A stretch of DNA of 64,000 nt, from assembly GCA_045532295.1 (NCBI GenBank), contig JAZSFP010000004.1, forward strand, positions 69,161 through 133,160, written 5' to 3'. Numbering within the stretch: the first letter of the stretch is position 1; each line of letters begins with the position of its first letter. The notes under the pieces are model-generated. The model was not told the DNA's origin. It ran no database searches and saw only the letters and a list, made by a program, of their open reading frames with translations. Below are positions 51,118 through 59,756 of the stretch, one piece after another. Source of the stretch: UBA10677 sp045532295 (lineage in GTDB: Bacteria; Bacillota; Clostridia; Christensenellales; Pumilibacteraceae). A program made the position numbers and the translations under genes.

Positions 51118-51717
51118 GCAAAATAGCCACGCCAAAAAGCGTCGCTAAATTAAACCGATTATGAATTTGTCAGCGCACCCTCGGGGAGTGTCGCTATTAT
51201 TGTCTGATAAATCGTTCATTTTTTTTCGTTTTAATTACCCACGGCGCGTGGGAGCGACTTTTCGCGCTTTAGCGAAAGTTGGTTTATAAGCGAAGTGTTC
51301 GCGTATAGGCTTGGTCGTGTCCTTCTGGAGCGAAGGCGTAGCCGTAGCGACAGAATCTCCCAAGTCTATGCAACCATTTTTTAGCGGTCGGAGTTCCTAT
51401 CACTCCACTTCGTTCCGTTCCAGGAAGACACACGCAAAGCGTGTGACCCACTAGCGTGGGGGCACTTCTCGCTTACGCTCGGTATGACGTAATAATTCTG
51501 TGCTGTCATACCGACCGAGCCGTTAGGCGAGTGGAGTGTATCTCTCACTATCCTTTGGTCAAGGGCTAAACGCTTCAAAAACGAGTAATACAAGGAAACC
51601 GCGGATGAGCGGAGGGCGCGTACTAAGGCGTACGTAACCGAACGCGAAACGCAAGGTTGACACAGTAGTACGAAGTTTTTCAAGCGTTTTGAAGTATTGC
51701 GATGCAGATTTTTGCGT
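51118..51717. repeat. Repeat-rich region between CNNM and acpP
   Basis: 600 bases without a gene. 51118-51230 is the CNNM upstream region, where no clear promoter was found. 51230-51311 has a CCCACGGCGCGTGGG palindrome and repeat words. 51312-51447 is the fourth foldback unit. 51447-51540 carries CATACCG-type repeats, and 51571-51699 a third, diverged foldback element of the rplL family. Confidence 0.8.
51571..51699. repeat. Foldback element, diverged copy 3, behind acpP
   Basis: Closing stem CTTCAAAAACG (51573-51583) with CGTTTTGAAG (51685-51694); apical hairpin CGTAC-TAAGGC-GTACG (51619-51634). It shares AACGAGTAATACAAGG, GGCGCGTAC and GTAACCGA with matching words in the rplL copy in the same order, though stem sequences are wholly different. 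It starts 18 bases after the acpP stop. Confidence 0.65.
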
Positions 51718-51942
51718 TTAGATAAGTTCCTCAATAGCCTTAACGAGTTCTTCAACAGTCTCAACCTGAATATCGTCAGGGAAAGTAACGTCGAATTTGT
51801 CTTCGATAGCCATAACCATTTCTACTTTATCAAGTGAGTCGTAGCCAAGGTCGGTGAAGTTATCAGCGAGGGTGAAGTTGCTTTCGCCACGATACTCCTC
51901 AGCGATTTCGTTAAGTTTAGCCAAGATATCGTTTCTATCCAT
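51718..51942 (-). CDS. acpP: Acyl carrier protein
   Basis: 74 aa, typical size and charge. The phosphopantetheine Ser is in the LGYDSLDKVEMVM motif. It carries acyl chains in fatty-acid synthesis. GGAGG is nine bases upstream. Single gene; no other fab genes nearby, so its genomic setting is unusual. Confidence 0.95.
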   Translation of the reverse strand: MDRNDILAKLNEIAEEYRGESNFTLADNFTDLGYDSLDKVEMVMAIEDKFDVTFPDDIQVETVEELVKAIEELI

Positions 51943-51976
51943 AAGTAAATTCCTCCAAAATCAACGGGTTTTTATT

Positions 51977-52005
51977 ATTATAACATTATTTTTCGCGTTT
52001 GTCAA
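51977..52005 (-). promoter_or_regulatory. Promoter of acpP
   Basis: TTGACA (52000-52005), 17-base spacer, TATAAT (51977-51982) on the minus strand, close to the upstream gene's end. Confidence 0.85.
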
Positions 52006-52008
52006 TCG

Positions 52009-52776
52009 TTATGGACGGGGATATTTATCCGAAACTACGCCGTTAAAATTCAAATCGTAGTCGAGAAGGCGTTTTTCCTTCATATACTTTGCAAGCGAAA
52101 CGCTATCGGTTATATCGTCAGGAAGATAGGTAACGGAATAAACGCCCTGCCAAAGTTCGTGGTTATCGTTAGAGGCGAACGCGATAAAGCCTCGCGATTT
52201 ATTATAGCCGAGAATAACCTCTTCCTTTGTGTCGTCGTGGTCGATATGGTACGCGTTGGTGTTTATTTCCATACCGTGCATTTTGTCGAGCGCTTGAGGA
52301 GTGACGCCTTGACAAACTCTAAAGGGGTGAGCCTGAATAAGCACCGCACCTACTTCGTTGCACCAAGCGAACAGTTCTTCTTGGGTAAGGTCGCAAAGCC
52401 GGGGCGCAGAACGAAGAATATCGTCCGTTATGCCGTAGATAAGGTAGTCGGCAAAATACTTCTTTATAGTTTCAGGCGAGTGAATTTGCGTCATTTTCTT
52501 CGAGTAGGGCGCAAAAAGGGTAACTTCCATACCAAAAATAGCCGTCATACCCACTTTTTCGCACTCACGCTTAAATTCGTGGAAAGCGTTTATAAGGACT
52601 TCGATATGCTCTTCGTGAGTAACGCCGTTGCGGTCAAGGTAGGCGTCGGAGTAGTGATTAGTAAGTACTATTCCATCAACGCCCAAGTCGTGATATTTTT
52701 CCACCGCCTCACTCGCCGTTTGTCGCGCGCAACAAGAGGCTGGGGAAGTATGTAAGTGCATTTCGAACTTTTTCAT
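52009..52776 (-). CDS. PHP-domain phosphoesterase
   Basis: 255 aa from MKKFEMHLHTSPASCCAR at 52776, one base after the rbsK stop; the only Shine-Dalgarno-like site (GAGG) is 15 bases upstream, so coupling is likely. PHP metal ligands are HLHTS, TNHYSD, GMEV, QAHPFR and SNDNHE. Probably a phosphoesterase of sugar phosphates or nucleotides. Cotranscribed with rbsK. Confidence 0.8.
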   Translation of the reverse strand: MKKFEMHLHTSPASCCARQTASEAVEKYHDLGVDGIVLTNHYSDAYLDRNGVTHEEHIEVLINAFHEFKRECEKVGMTAIFGMEVTLFAPYSKKMTQIHSPETIKKYFADYLIYGITDDILRSAPRLCDLTQEELFAWCNEVGAVLIQAHPFRVCQGVTPQALDKMHGMEINTNAYHIDHDDTKEEVILGYNKSRGFIAFASNDNHELWQGVYSVTYLPDDITDSVSLAKYMKEKRLLDYDLNFNGVVSDKYPRP

Positions 52777-52777
52777 T

Positions 52778-53683
52778 TTAGCCGTTAATAACCTCTTCAA
52801 CTTCTTCGAGCGTAGGAATAGACTGCGCAGCGCCCTCTCTCGTTATGGTAATAGACGAGGCAACGGACGCAAAGCGCGCGCTCTCTTCTAAGGTTTTTCC
52901 CTTGGTGAGCATAACGGCGCAAGCGCCTACGAAGGTATCGCCTGCAGAAGTCGTGTCTACCGCTTTGACCTTTCTTGGCTCGATATAGGTAATGGTTTGA
53001 CCCTCTGCAATCGCAGAGCCTCTCGAACCCATAGTGATAATAACTTTCTTAACGCCCTTTTGGTAGAACTTCTTAACGGCGAGGGCAAGATGAACTTCGT
53101 CAGAGGGCGAAACTCCCGTCAAGATTTCCGTTTCGCTCTCGTTGGGGGAGATAATATCCACTTTTGAGAGCAGTTCGTCGGGGAGAGGGATTGCAGGAGC
53201 GGGGTTTAAGATTACCGTCATACCCACTCTTTGAGCAATGCTCGAGGCGTACTCGACGATTTCAAGCGGTACTTCAAGTTGCATAATAAGGATATCGCCT
53301 GCCTTTGCGCTCGCAAGACCTTCGTCAACGTCTTCTTTAGTAAAGGCGTGGTTTGCTCCCTTATCGAGAATTATACGGTTGTCGCCGTCCTCGACGATAA
53401 TCATAGCAATACCAGTGTTAACTCCCTCCGCTACCGTTACGAACTGAGCGTCAACGCCGTTTTTCTCGAGGTTTTCTATAAGCGCTTTGCCGTTAGCGTC
53501 CGCGCCCACTTTTCCCACCATCTTGACTTCTCCGCCAAGTTTGGCAATGGCAACCGCTTGGTTCGCGCCCTTTCCACCGGGATTGATATAAAACTTCTCC
53601 GCAGTGAGCGTTTCACCGTTCTTGGGCATATACCCAACGCGCGCTACCATATCCATATTGATACTGCCTAAAACGAAAATCAT
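52778..53683 (-). CDS. rbsK: Ribokinase
   Basis: 301 aa, PfkB family. NPGGKGANQAVAIAKLGG near the N-terminus and DTTSAGDTFVGACAVML with the catalytic Asp near the C-terminus. It makes ribose 5-phosphate. AAGGAG is six bases upstream. Followed directly by the PHP gene. Confidence 0.93.
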   Translation of the reverse strand: MIFVLGSINMDMVARVGYMPKNGETLTAEKFYINPGGKGANQAVAIAKLGGEVKMVGKVGADANGKALIENLEKNGVDAQFVTVAEGVNTGIAMIIVEDGDNRIILDKGANHAFTKEDVDEGLASAKAGDILIMQLEVPLEIVEYASSIAQRVGMTVILNPAPAIPLPDELLSKVDIISPNESETEILTGVSPSDEVHLALAVKKFYQKGVKKVIITMGSRGSAIAEGQTITYIEPRKVKAVDTTSAGDTFVGACAVMLTKGKTLEESARFASVASSITITREGAAQSIPTLEEVEEVING

Positions 53684-53709
53684 AAGGTTAACTCCTTTTC
53701 TTTTTCTAT

Positions 53710-53738
53710 ATTATATAACTTTCCTCGTTTTCCGTCAA
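53710..53738 (-). promoter_or_regulatory. Promoter of rbsK-PHP
   Basis: TTGACG (53733-53738), 17-base spacer, TATAAT (53710-53715) on the minus strand. Confidence 0.8.
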
Positions 53739-53768
53739 ACGAAAAGCGGTGGACGGGAAAGTTTTGTT

Positions 53769-53796
53769 AAAAAAGTGAAGTTATAAAACTCCACTT
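53769..53796 (-). terminator. Terminator of the Na/Pi cotransporter gene
   Basis: AAGTGGAGTT / AACTTCACTT, 10 bp with one G-T pair, four-base loop, followed by TTTTTT on the minus strand. Confidence 0.8.
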
Positions 53797-53807
53797 CTTT
53801 ATAATCG

Positions 53808-55493
53808 TTAGTTGTTTTCCCCCTTAACGCTCTTGGGAACTTCGTTGATTTCGGGGTTTTTACTTTGCGAGCCGGTGGGGTTCTTGATAGAGAACGCCAC
53901 GTTGATAAGGTGGTCGGCGATACGCTCAAGTGAAGTAAGCACGGAGAAAAAGTATGTTCCGCGCTCGACGATACAGTCGCCTTTGGTAAGACGCTCGAAG
54001 TGTTTTTTGGAAAGCGTGTCTTTCATATCGTCAACCTCGTCCTCGATTTGCTCAATTCTATCAAGCGCGGAAAAATCGCGACGGGAGAAGGCGTGAATAC
54101 ACATATCGTACATAGCGTTTACTTTATTATACATTTGAACGAGTTCGGCAATCGCAACTTCGGAGAAACGAATTTCGCTCGCCTCCATTTTGTGCGCTTG
54201 GTTAACGAAGTTTTCACAGTAGTCGCCGATACGCTCGATATCGCTTATAACGTGGTGGTACGCGCCGATTAGTTTTTCGTCGGACTCGGAGACGGAGGCG
54301 GAAAGTTTAATGAGGTATCTTGCAATAGCGTGGTAGGTGTGGTTAAGTCGAGCCTCGTTGTCCCTAACCTTATCCTCGTCTACGAACTCGTCAGTGGTAA
54401 GTTTAGTCATAGCAAGACGAAGGTTTTCTTGAGCCACGTCGCACATATAGAGAATTTCTTTTTGAACCTGACCTACTGCAACTGCGGGCGTTTGCAAAAG
54501 GCGGTCGTCGATATAGCGGAGTTGGTACTTCGTTTCATCTTTGGGCTTATCCTTAACGATAAGCGTTGCGAGGGATACGAGTTGGTTGATAAAGGGAAGA
54601 AGAAGGGCGGTGGTTATCACGTTAAAGAACACGTGGAACCAAGCGATTTGCATTTCGGGTTTGTCAACGAGCGAACGAAGTATGCTCACTACTCCGTCCT
54701 TAAATATCCATATAAACACGGTAAATATTACCGTACCGATTACGTTGAAAAGAAGGTGGATAACCGCCGTTCTGCGAGCGTTGGTACTCGTGCCGATGGA
54801 CGCAAGCATTGCCGTTACGCAAGTACCGATATTAGAGCCAAGCACGATGAAGAGCGCGTTGTCGAGTTGGAGCGCGCCTCCGCCGACCATAATAATAACT
54901 AAACCCGTTACTGCGGACGAACTTTGGATAAGCGCGGTAACTAAAACACCGCAAAGAATAAGAAGAAGGGGGAAGTCAATGCTGGAAAAAATTCCGATAA
55001 AGATATCTTTCATAGCCTGCGTCTCAAACGCCGCGCTCATAAGGTCAAGACCGATGAACACTAAACCAAGACCACAGATAACGCTACCGATTTGCTTAAC
55101 CTTGTCGTTACTAAAGAAGGTCATCATTACGCCGACGAAGGCAAGCGCAGAGGCGTAAAGACCGATATTGAGCGATTTAAGTGAAACTATGATACCCGTT
55201 ACAGTCGTTCCTATGTTTGCGCCCATAATGATGGAAGTCGCCTGCGCCAGCGTCATAATTCCGGCGTTTACGAAACCTATTGCCATAACGGTGGTAGCGG
55301 CTGAACTTTGGATAATGCCCGTTACCGTTGCGCCTACGCCCACGCCTGCAAAACGGTTACTACTGATACTGCCAAGCAGTTTTTTCATACCCGCGCCTGC
55401 GCTCTTTTGAAGACCGTCGCTCATCATATTCATACCTGCGATGAACACGCCACAGCCTGCAAACAAGGAAAGTATATTCATTAAAATGTCCAT
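53808..55493 (-). CDS. Na+/phosphate cotransporter family protein
   Basis: 561 aa from MDILMNILSLFAGCGVFIAG at 55493 (GAGG four bases upstream). Two inverted NptA/PNaS repeats with the QSSAATTVMAIGFV and QSSSAVTGLVIIMVG signature, then a PhoU-like helical C-terminal domain (YCENFVNQAHKMEASEI). It imports phosphate with sodium; the PhoU part is probably regulatory. Confidence 0.93.
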   Translation of the reverse strand: MDILMNILSLFAGCGVFIAGMNMMSDGLQKSAGAGMKKLLGSISSNRFAGVGVGATVTGIIQSSAATTVMAIGFVNAGIMTLAQATSIIMGANIGTTVTGIIVSLKSLNIGLYASALAFVGVMMTFFSNDKVKQIGSVICGLGLVFIGLDLMSAAFETQAMKDIFIGIFSSIDFPLLLILCGVLVTALIQSSSAVTGLVIIMVGGGALQLDNALFIVLGSNIGTCVTAMLASIGTSTNARRTAVIHLLFNVIGTVIFTVFIWIFKDGVVSILRSLVDKPEMQIAWFHVFFNVITTALLLPFINQLVSLATLIVKDKPKDETKYQLRYIDDRLLQTPAVAVGQVQKEILYMCDVAQENLRLAMTKLTTDEFVDEDKVRDNEARLNHTYHAIARYLIKLSASVSESDEKLIGAYHHVISDIERIGDYCENFVNQAHKMEASEIRFSEVAIAELVQMYNKVNAMYDMCIHAFSRRDFSALDRIEQIEDEVDDMKDTLSKKHFERLTKGDCIVERGTYFFSVLTSLERIADHLINVAFSIKNPTGSQSKNPEINEVPKSVKGENN

Positions 55494-55679
55494 AAAGCCT
55501 CTTCTCCTGTTGAGTTTGAGCAACGCGCGAATAAAAAATCCCCACACTTGCCTATTATAATTATATATGTTTAGCCCCCTTTAGTCAAGCGCATTTTAGG
55601 GCAACTCTCACAAAATTTTATGATATCATAAAGTTTTATTATAACGAATTTTTATAGCCCGTTTGCTTATACTATCGTT

Positions 55680-55814
55680 ATGAAAAAAGAAAAAACTATT
55701 AACGAAGTAAAAAAGGAAAAAGGCAAGGACTACGAGAAAGATTATCCTAATCTTGCTAAGTACAAAATGGTAAGTGAAGACGATAGCGACGGGGCGGACG
55801 CGCAAAGAAGTTGA
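55680..55814 (+). CDS. Possible small protein, 44 aa
   Basis: Begins MKKEKTINEVKKEKGKDYEK and is rich in Lys, Glu and Asp. A TATACT box (55668-55673) is placed seven bases before the ATG, as for a leaderless transcript, but no good -35 box or Shine-Dalgarno site is seen. The reading frame alone is weak evidence. Confidence 0.4.
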   Translation: MKKEKTINEVKKEKGKDYEKDYPNLAKYKMVSEDDSDGADAQRS

Positions 55815-55833
55815 GGTTTTTGCAGTGAAACGG

Positions 55834-55862
55834 TTGACTTAACTTAATTTTGGTGGTATCAT
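55834..55862 (+). promoter_or_regulatory. Promoter of the Mrp gene
   Basis: TTGACT (55834-55839), 17-base spacer, TATCAT (55857-55862). Confidence 0.7.
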
Positions 55863-55893
55863 TATGGGGAAATCAATTTAGGAGTTTAGCAAA

Positions 55894-56718
55894 ATGAGTG
55901 AATGCACGCATAATTGTAGTACTTGCTCGCAGAACTGTGGCGAGAGAAAGTCTTTAATCGAAAAGCCCCACGAACTTAGCAAAATCAAGAAAGTTATCGG
56001 TATCGTTAGCGGTAAAGGTGGCGTTGGTAAAAGCCTCGTTACCGGTCTTTGCTCGGTAATCAGTCAGCGTCACGGCTATAAAACCGCCGTTCTCGACGCA
56101 GATATTACCGGTCCGTCCGTTCCTAAAATGTTCGGTCTTAAGCAAAAGGCTCAGGGAAACGACCTCGGTCTTATGCCCGTTGAAACGAAAACGGGTATTA
56201 AAGTTATGTCGCTCAACCTCCTCGTTGAAAACGACACCGACCCCGTAGTTTGGCGTGGTCCCGTTATCGCCGGCGCGGTAACGCAGTTTTGGAAAGAGGT
56301 TATTTGGGGCGACGTTGACTTTATGTTCGTAGATATGCCCCCCGGAACGGGCGACGTTCCCCTCACCGTTTTCCAGTCTATTCCCCTCGACGGAATTATC
56401 ATCGTTTCTTCCCCTCAAGAACTCGTTGGTATGATCGTGGAAAAGGCGGTCAATATGGCTAAACTTATGTCCGTTCCTATTCTCGGACTTGTGGAAAATA
56501 TGAGTTATATTAAGTGCCCGGACTGTGGAAAGGAAATCGAGGTTTTTGGAAAGAGCCATATCGGAGAAGTAGCAATGAAACACTCTCTTCCCCTCCTCGC
56601 TCGTATTCCCATCGACCCTGCTCTTGCATCGGGTTGCGATAAAGGTCTTATCGAACTTTTTAACGGCGACTTTGTTGACCCCATCGTCCCCGTTTTAGAT
56701 AACCTTGCTAAAAACTAA
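55894..56718 (+). CDS. mrp: Mrp/NBP35-family Fe-S cluster carrier ATPase
   Basis: 274 aa. N-terminal Cys-rich ECTHNCSTCSQNCGE as in NBP35-type proteins. Deviant Walker A GKGGVGKS, DADITGPSVP, VDMPPGTGD, and a C-terminal CPDCGKE (CxxC) that binds a shared cluster at the dimer interface. It builds or carries Fe-S clusters in the cytoplasm. AGGAG is nine bases upstream. Confidence 0.95.
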   Translation: MSECTHNCSTCSQNCGERKSLIEKPHELSKIKKVIGIVSGKGGVGKSLVTGLCSVISQRHGYKTAVLDADITGPSVPKMFGLKQKAQGNDLGLMPVETKTGIKVMSLNLLVENDTDPVVWRGPVIAGAVTQFWKEVIWGDVDFMFVDMPPGTGDVPLTVFQSIPLDGIIIVSSPQELVGMIVEKAVNMAKLMSVPILGLVENMSYIKCPDCGKEIEVFGKSHIGEVAMKHSLPLLARIPIDPALASGCDKGLIELFNGDFVDPIVPVLDNLAKN

Positions 56719-56723
56719 AAAAT

Positions 56724-56757
56724 AAAAGAGTAACCGTAATAGTTACTCTTTTTTTTA
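56724..56757 (+). terminator. Terminator of mrp
   Basis: AAAAGAGTAAC / GTTACTCTTTT, 11-bp perfect stem with seven-base loop, then TTTT. Confidence 0.88.
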
Positions 56758-56804
56758 TGGTTTCGTATCAAATTTTAATAACCGTATGCGTTTTTTCGTT
56801 ACGA

Positions 56805-58223
56805 TTAAAGTCTACTAAGAGTTGCTTTAAGACGGCGAACGGTCTCCTCTTTGCCTAAAAGTTCCGCCATTTCCGTTGCTCCGCCTGGGGTGTTTTGCGC
56901 GCCCGTAATAGCGATACGGAATACCCAAAGAACTTGTCCTTTCTTGTAGCCCGCTTGCTCTGCGTAAGACACTAAGCCGTCGTGAAGTCCGTCGAAGTTA
57001 TTCTCGCAAAGGTCGATAAGCGAGGGCAACATTTCCTTTGCAAGAAGGGGGTTAGTCTTCCACTTTTGGTTAGTCAAAAGTTCAAGGTCGTAGCCGTCGA
57101 ACTGCGTTAAAAATTCGGTAAGACGCGCAACATCGGAGAAGATTTCACAGCGGTTTTTAAGGAGCGAGGAAAGAAGACGGAGGTCGTAACCTTTGAGGTA
57201 CTCTACTTTCTCGTAGAAAGGCAAAGCGTACTCGTGGAATTGCTCGTCGGTAAGTTCCTTGATATAGCAAGAGTTGAGCCAACGCATTTTGTTCTCGTCG
57301 AAAATGGAGGCGGACTTGCTTAATCCTGCAACGGAGAAAAGGTCTATCATCTCTTCAAGGGTAAACTTTTCGCGGTTATCCTTGGGACTCCAGCCAAGAA
57401 GGGCGATATAGTTTACGATAGCGTCCTTAAGGTAGCCTTTCTTGATAAAGTCCTCGTAACTTGCGTCGCCGTGGCGCTTGCTTAACTTATGAGTAGCGTC
57501 GCGCATAATGGGCTGAAGGTGCATATACTTGGGAAGTTCCCAACCGAACGCCTTATATAAAAGGTTATACTTAGGCGTAGAAGAAAGGTACTCAACGCCA
57601 CGAATTACGTAGGTAATGTTCATAAGGTGGTCGTCGATTACGTTTGCAAAGTTATAGGTGGGCATACCGTCGCTCTTAATAAGCACGTTGTCCTCAAGTT
57701 CCTTGTTCTCTACCGTGATATCGCCGAACACCATATCGTGATAGGTGGTACTGCCCGTCGTGGGGATATTTTGACGGATAACGTACTTCTCGCCCGACGC
57801 TATTCTTCTCTCGATTTCCTCTTTCGAGAGCGAAAGACAGTGCTTATCGTACTTCGTCGCCCCGTCCTTGTGGATTTGCTCAAGGCGTTCTTTGGTGCAG
57901 AAACAATAGTATGCGTCGCCTTGCTCTACGAGTTGCTTAGCGTAGCGAAGATAAATATCCTTTCTGTCCGTTTGGATATACGGACCGTACTCTCCGCCTA
58001 CGTCAGGACCTTCGTCCCAGTTAAGCCCTGCCTCGCGCATAGTGCTATATATAATTTCCACCGCGCCGTCCACGTAGCGTTCAAGGTCGGTGTCTTCAAT
58101 GCGGAGAATAAACTTTCCGTTATTCTTCTTCGCGTAAAGGTATGCGTAAAGCGCAGTTCTAAGTCCGCCGATGTGTAAGTATCCCGTAGGACTTGGGGCA
58201 AATCTCGTTCTAACTGTTTCCAT
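56805..58223 (-). CDS. gltX: Glutamyl-tRNA synthetase
   Basis: 472 aa from METVRTRFAPSPTGYLHIGG at 58223 (AAGGAG six bases upstream; a 30-residue longer frame has no support). HIGH site PTGYLHIGG; KMSKS site HKLSKRHGDAS. It charges tRNA-Glu and perhaps tRNA-Gln in the usual Bacillota way. No terminator with a strong GC stem follows. Confidence 0.97.
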   Translation of the reverse strand: METVRTRFAPSPTGYLHIGGLRTALYAYLYAKKNNGKFILRIEDTDLERYVDGAVEIIYSTMREAGLNWDEGPDVGGEYGPYIQTDRKDIYLRYAKQLVEQGDAYYCFCTKERLEQIHKDGATKYDKHCLSLSKEEIERRIASGEKYVIRQNIPTTGSTTYHDMVFGDITVENKELEDNVLIKSDGMPTYNFANVIDDHLMNITYVIRGVEYLSSTPKYNLLYKAFGWELPKYMHLQPIMRDATHKLSKRHGDASYEDFIKKGYLKDAIVNYIALLGWSPKDNREKFTLEEMIDLFSVAGLSKSASIFDENKMRWLNSCYIKELTDEQFHEYALPFYEKVEYLKGYDLRLLSSLLKNRCEIFSDVARLTEFLTQFDGYDLELLTNQKWKTNPLLAKEMLPSLIDLCENNFDGLHDGLVSYAEQAGYKKGQVLWVFRIAITGAQNTPGGATEMAELLGKEETVRRLKATLSRL

Positions 58224-58237
58224 AAGGCTCTCCTTCG

Positions 58238-58266
58238 TTGACAATCTTTCAATTAAGTGGTATAAT
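58238..58266 (+). promoter_or_regulatory. Promoter of pepV
   Basis: TTGACA (58238-58243), 17-base spacer, TATAAT (58261-58266). It faces the gltX promoter across about 20 bases. Confidence 0.85.
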
Positions 58267-58284
58267 AGCGTTACACCATTTCTA

Positions 58285-58313
58285 ATTATAATATAAATTC
58301 GATATTTAATCAA
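58285..58313 (-). promoter_or_regulatory. Promoter of gltX
   Basis: TTGATT (58308-58313), 17-base spacer, TATAAT (58285-58290) on the minus strand. Confidence 0.8.
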
Positions 58314-58342
58314 GCGTTTTTACGCACTAAGGAGATTTATCT

Positions 58343-59668
58343 ATGCTAAACGACCTTCGCGAAATCGTCGCAATAGACTCGGTTACCGCGCCCCGCTCTG
58401 CCGTGGACGCGCCCTTTGGTCAAAACCTTCGCAACGCGCTCGACTGGTTCTTGAATAAAGCCTCGTCCTACGGGCTTAAAGTGGGCGAGAAGAACGGCTA
58501 TTGCGGTTGGGCGGACTACGGCGACCGCGAAAAACCCATTATCGCTATCTTGGCGCATATCGACATAGTTCCTTGTGGCGAGGGCTGGTCCTCCGACCCT
58601 CTTACCTTAACCGAAAAAGAGGGCTATCTTTACGGACGAGGCGTGGCAGACGACAAAGGTCCGCTCGTCGTTGCCCTGCATATTCTAAAGGATTTAGCCA
58701 AAAACAAGGTTAAACTCGACCACCGTATTCGCCTCATCGTAGGTTGCGACGAGGAAAGCGGTAGCAGTTGTATTAAGACATACGCTAAAGAGTGTGAAAT
58801 CCCCGTCGTCTCCCTCGTGCCCGACGCCGACTTCCCCGTAATCAACAGCGAAAAAGGTATTCTTCACACCACCCTCTCCGTTATCCCCGACGAAACTTTC
58901 CGCGCCTCCGTGATCTCTATTAAGGGCGGAGAAAGAGCGAATATCGTTCCCTCTTCCGCCTCCGTAACCCTCGCTCTAACCGATGAACTCTTATCCGCAA
59001 TCGAGGACTTTAAGATGGAGGGCGTGAGCGTTACGGTTAGCGAAAACTCAGCCACGCTTACCGCGAAAGGCGTTTCGGCGCACGCTATGAACCCGCTTAA
59101 AGGCGACAACGCTATTTGGAAGATTTTCAAAGCGCTTTCCCTTTTACTTCCACAGAGCAAAACCGTTAGCGATATTCTAAAGGTTTGCACGCACTCGGCA
59201 AGCAAAGATTTAGGTATTTACTGCGAGGACAAAAAGAGCGGAGACTTAACGCAAAACCTCGGTATCGTAGGTTACGACGGAGAGAATATCACGCTCACTT
59301 TCGACTTCCGTCTGCCCGTTTGCGCTAACCCCGACAAATGCGAAACGGCGCTCGAAAAAGCGCTCTGTGGCACGAAAAACCGCATACGGTACGCTGAAAA
59401 CCTGTTTATGCCCAAGTCTTCGCCCCTCATTAAGACGCTACTTTCCGTGTATAGTCAAGTAACGAGAATTGAAAAACCGCAACCCCTTCAAATCGGCGGT
59501 GGCACTTACGCGCGCGAACTCCCCTCCGCAGTCGCCTTCGGTCCGCTCCCTATAAGCGAGCACGACTACGCGCTCCACAACGCCGACGAAAACATAGCGA
59601 TTGCCGACCTTACCACTCTTTACGAAGTGTACGCTAAAGCAATAGAAAAATTAGATAAGATTTATTAA
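58343..59668 (+). CDS. pepV: PepV-like (Sapep) dipeptidase, M20 family
   Basis: 441 aa. Zinc ligands are in LAHIDIVPCGEGW, GRGVADDKGPLV (bridging Asp), GCDEESGS (catalytic Glu) and PDADFPV; a C-terminal His is in SEHDYALHNADE. It cleaves dipeptides in the cytoplasm. AAGGAG is eight bases upstream. Close to usual PepV length. Confidence 0.93.
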   Translation: MLNDLREIVAIDSVTAPRSAVDAPFGQNLRNALDWFLNKASSYGLKVGEKNGYCGWADYGDREKPIIAILAHIDIVPCGEGWSSDPLTLTEKEGYLYGRGVADDKGPLVVALHILKDLAKNKVKLDHRIRLIVGCDEESGSSCIKTYAKECEIPVVSLVPDADFPVINSEKGILHTTLSVIPDETFRASVISIKGGERANIVPSSASVTLALTDELLSAIEDFKMEGVSVTVSENSATLTAKGVSAHAMNPLKGDNAIWKIFKALSLLLPQSKTVSDILKVCTHSASKDLGIYCEDKKSGDLTQNLGIVGYDGENITLTFDFRLPVCANPDKCETALEKALCGTKNRIRYAENLFMPKSSPLIKTLLSVYSQVTRIEKPQPLQIGGGTYARELPSAVAFGPLPISEHDYALHNADENIAIADLTTLYEVYAKAIEKLDKIY

Positions 59669-59683
59669 AAAATAAGGACTTGA

Positions 59684-59745
59684 TTTTCTCAAGTCCTTTT
59701 TTTAAGTCAACCTCGTTTTCGGTTGACTTTTTCTTTTTTGGAGGC
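59684..59745 (+). terminator. Two tandem terminators behind pepV
   Basis: AAGGACTTGA / TCAAGTCCTT followed by TTTTT, then AAGTCAACC / GGTTGACTT (59714-59722 with 59731-59739) followed by TTTTCTTTTTT. The first hairpin also has a U-tract on the minus strand and can serve the converging XRE gene. Confidence 0.88.
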
Positions 59746-59756
59746 TTAAATCCTTA

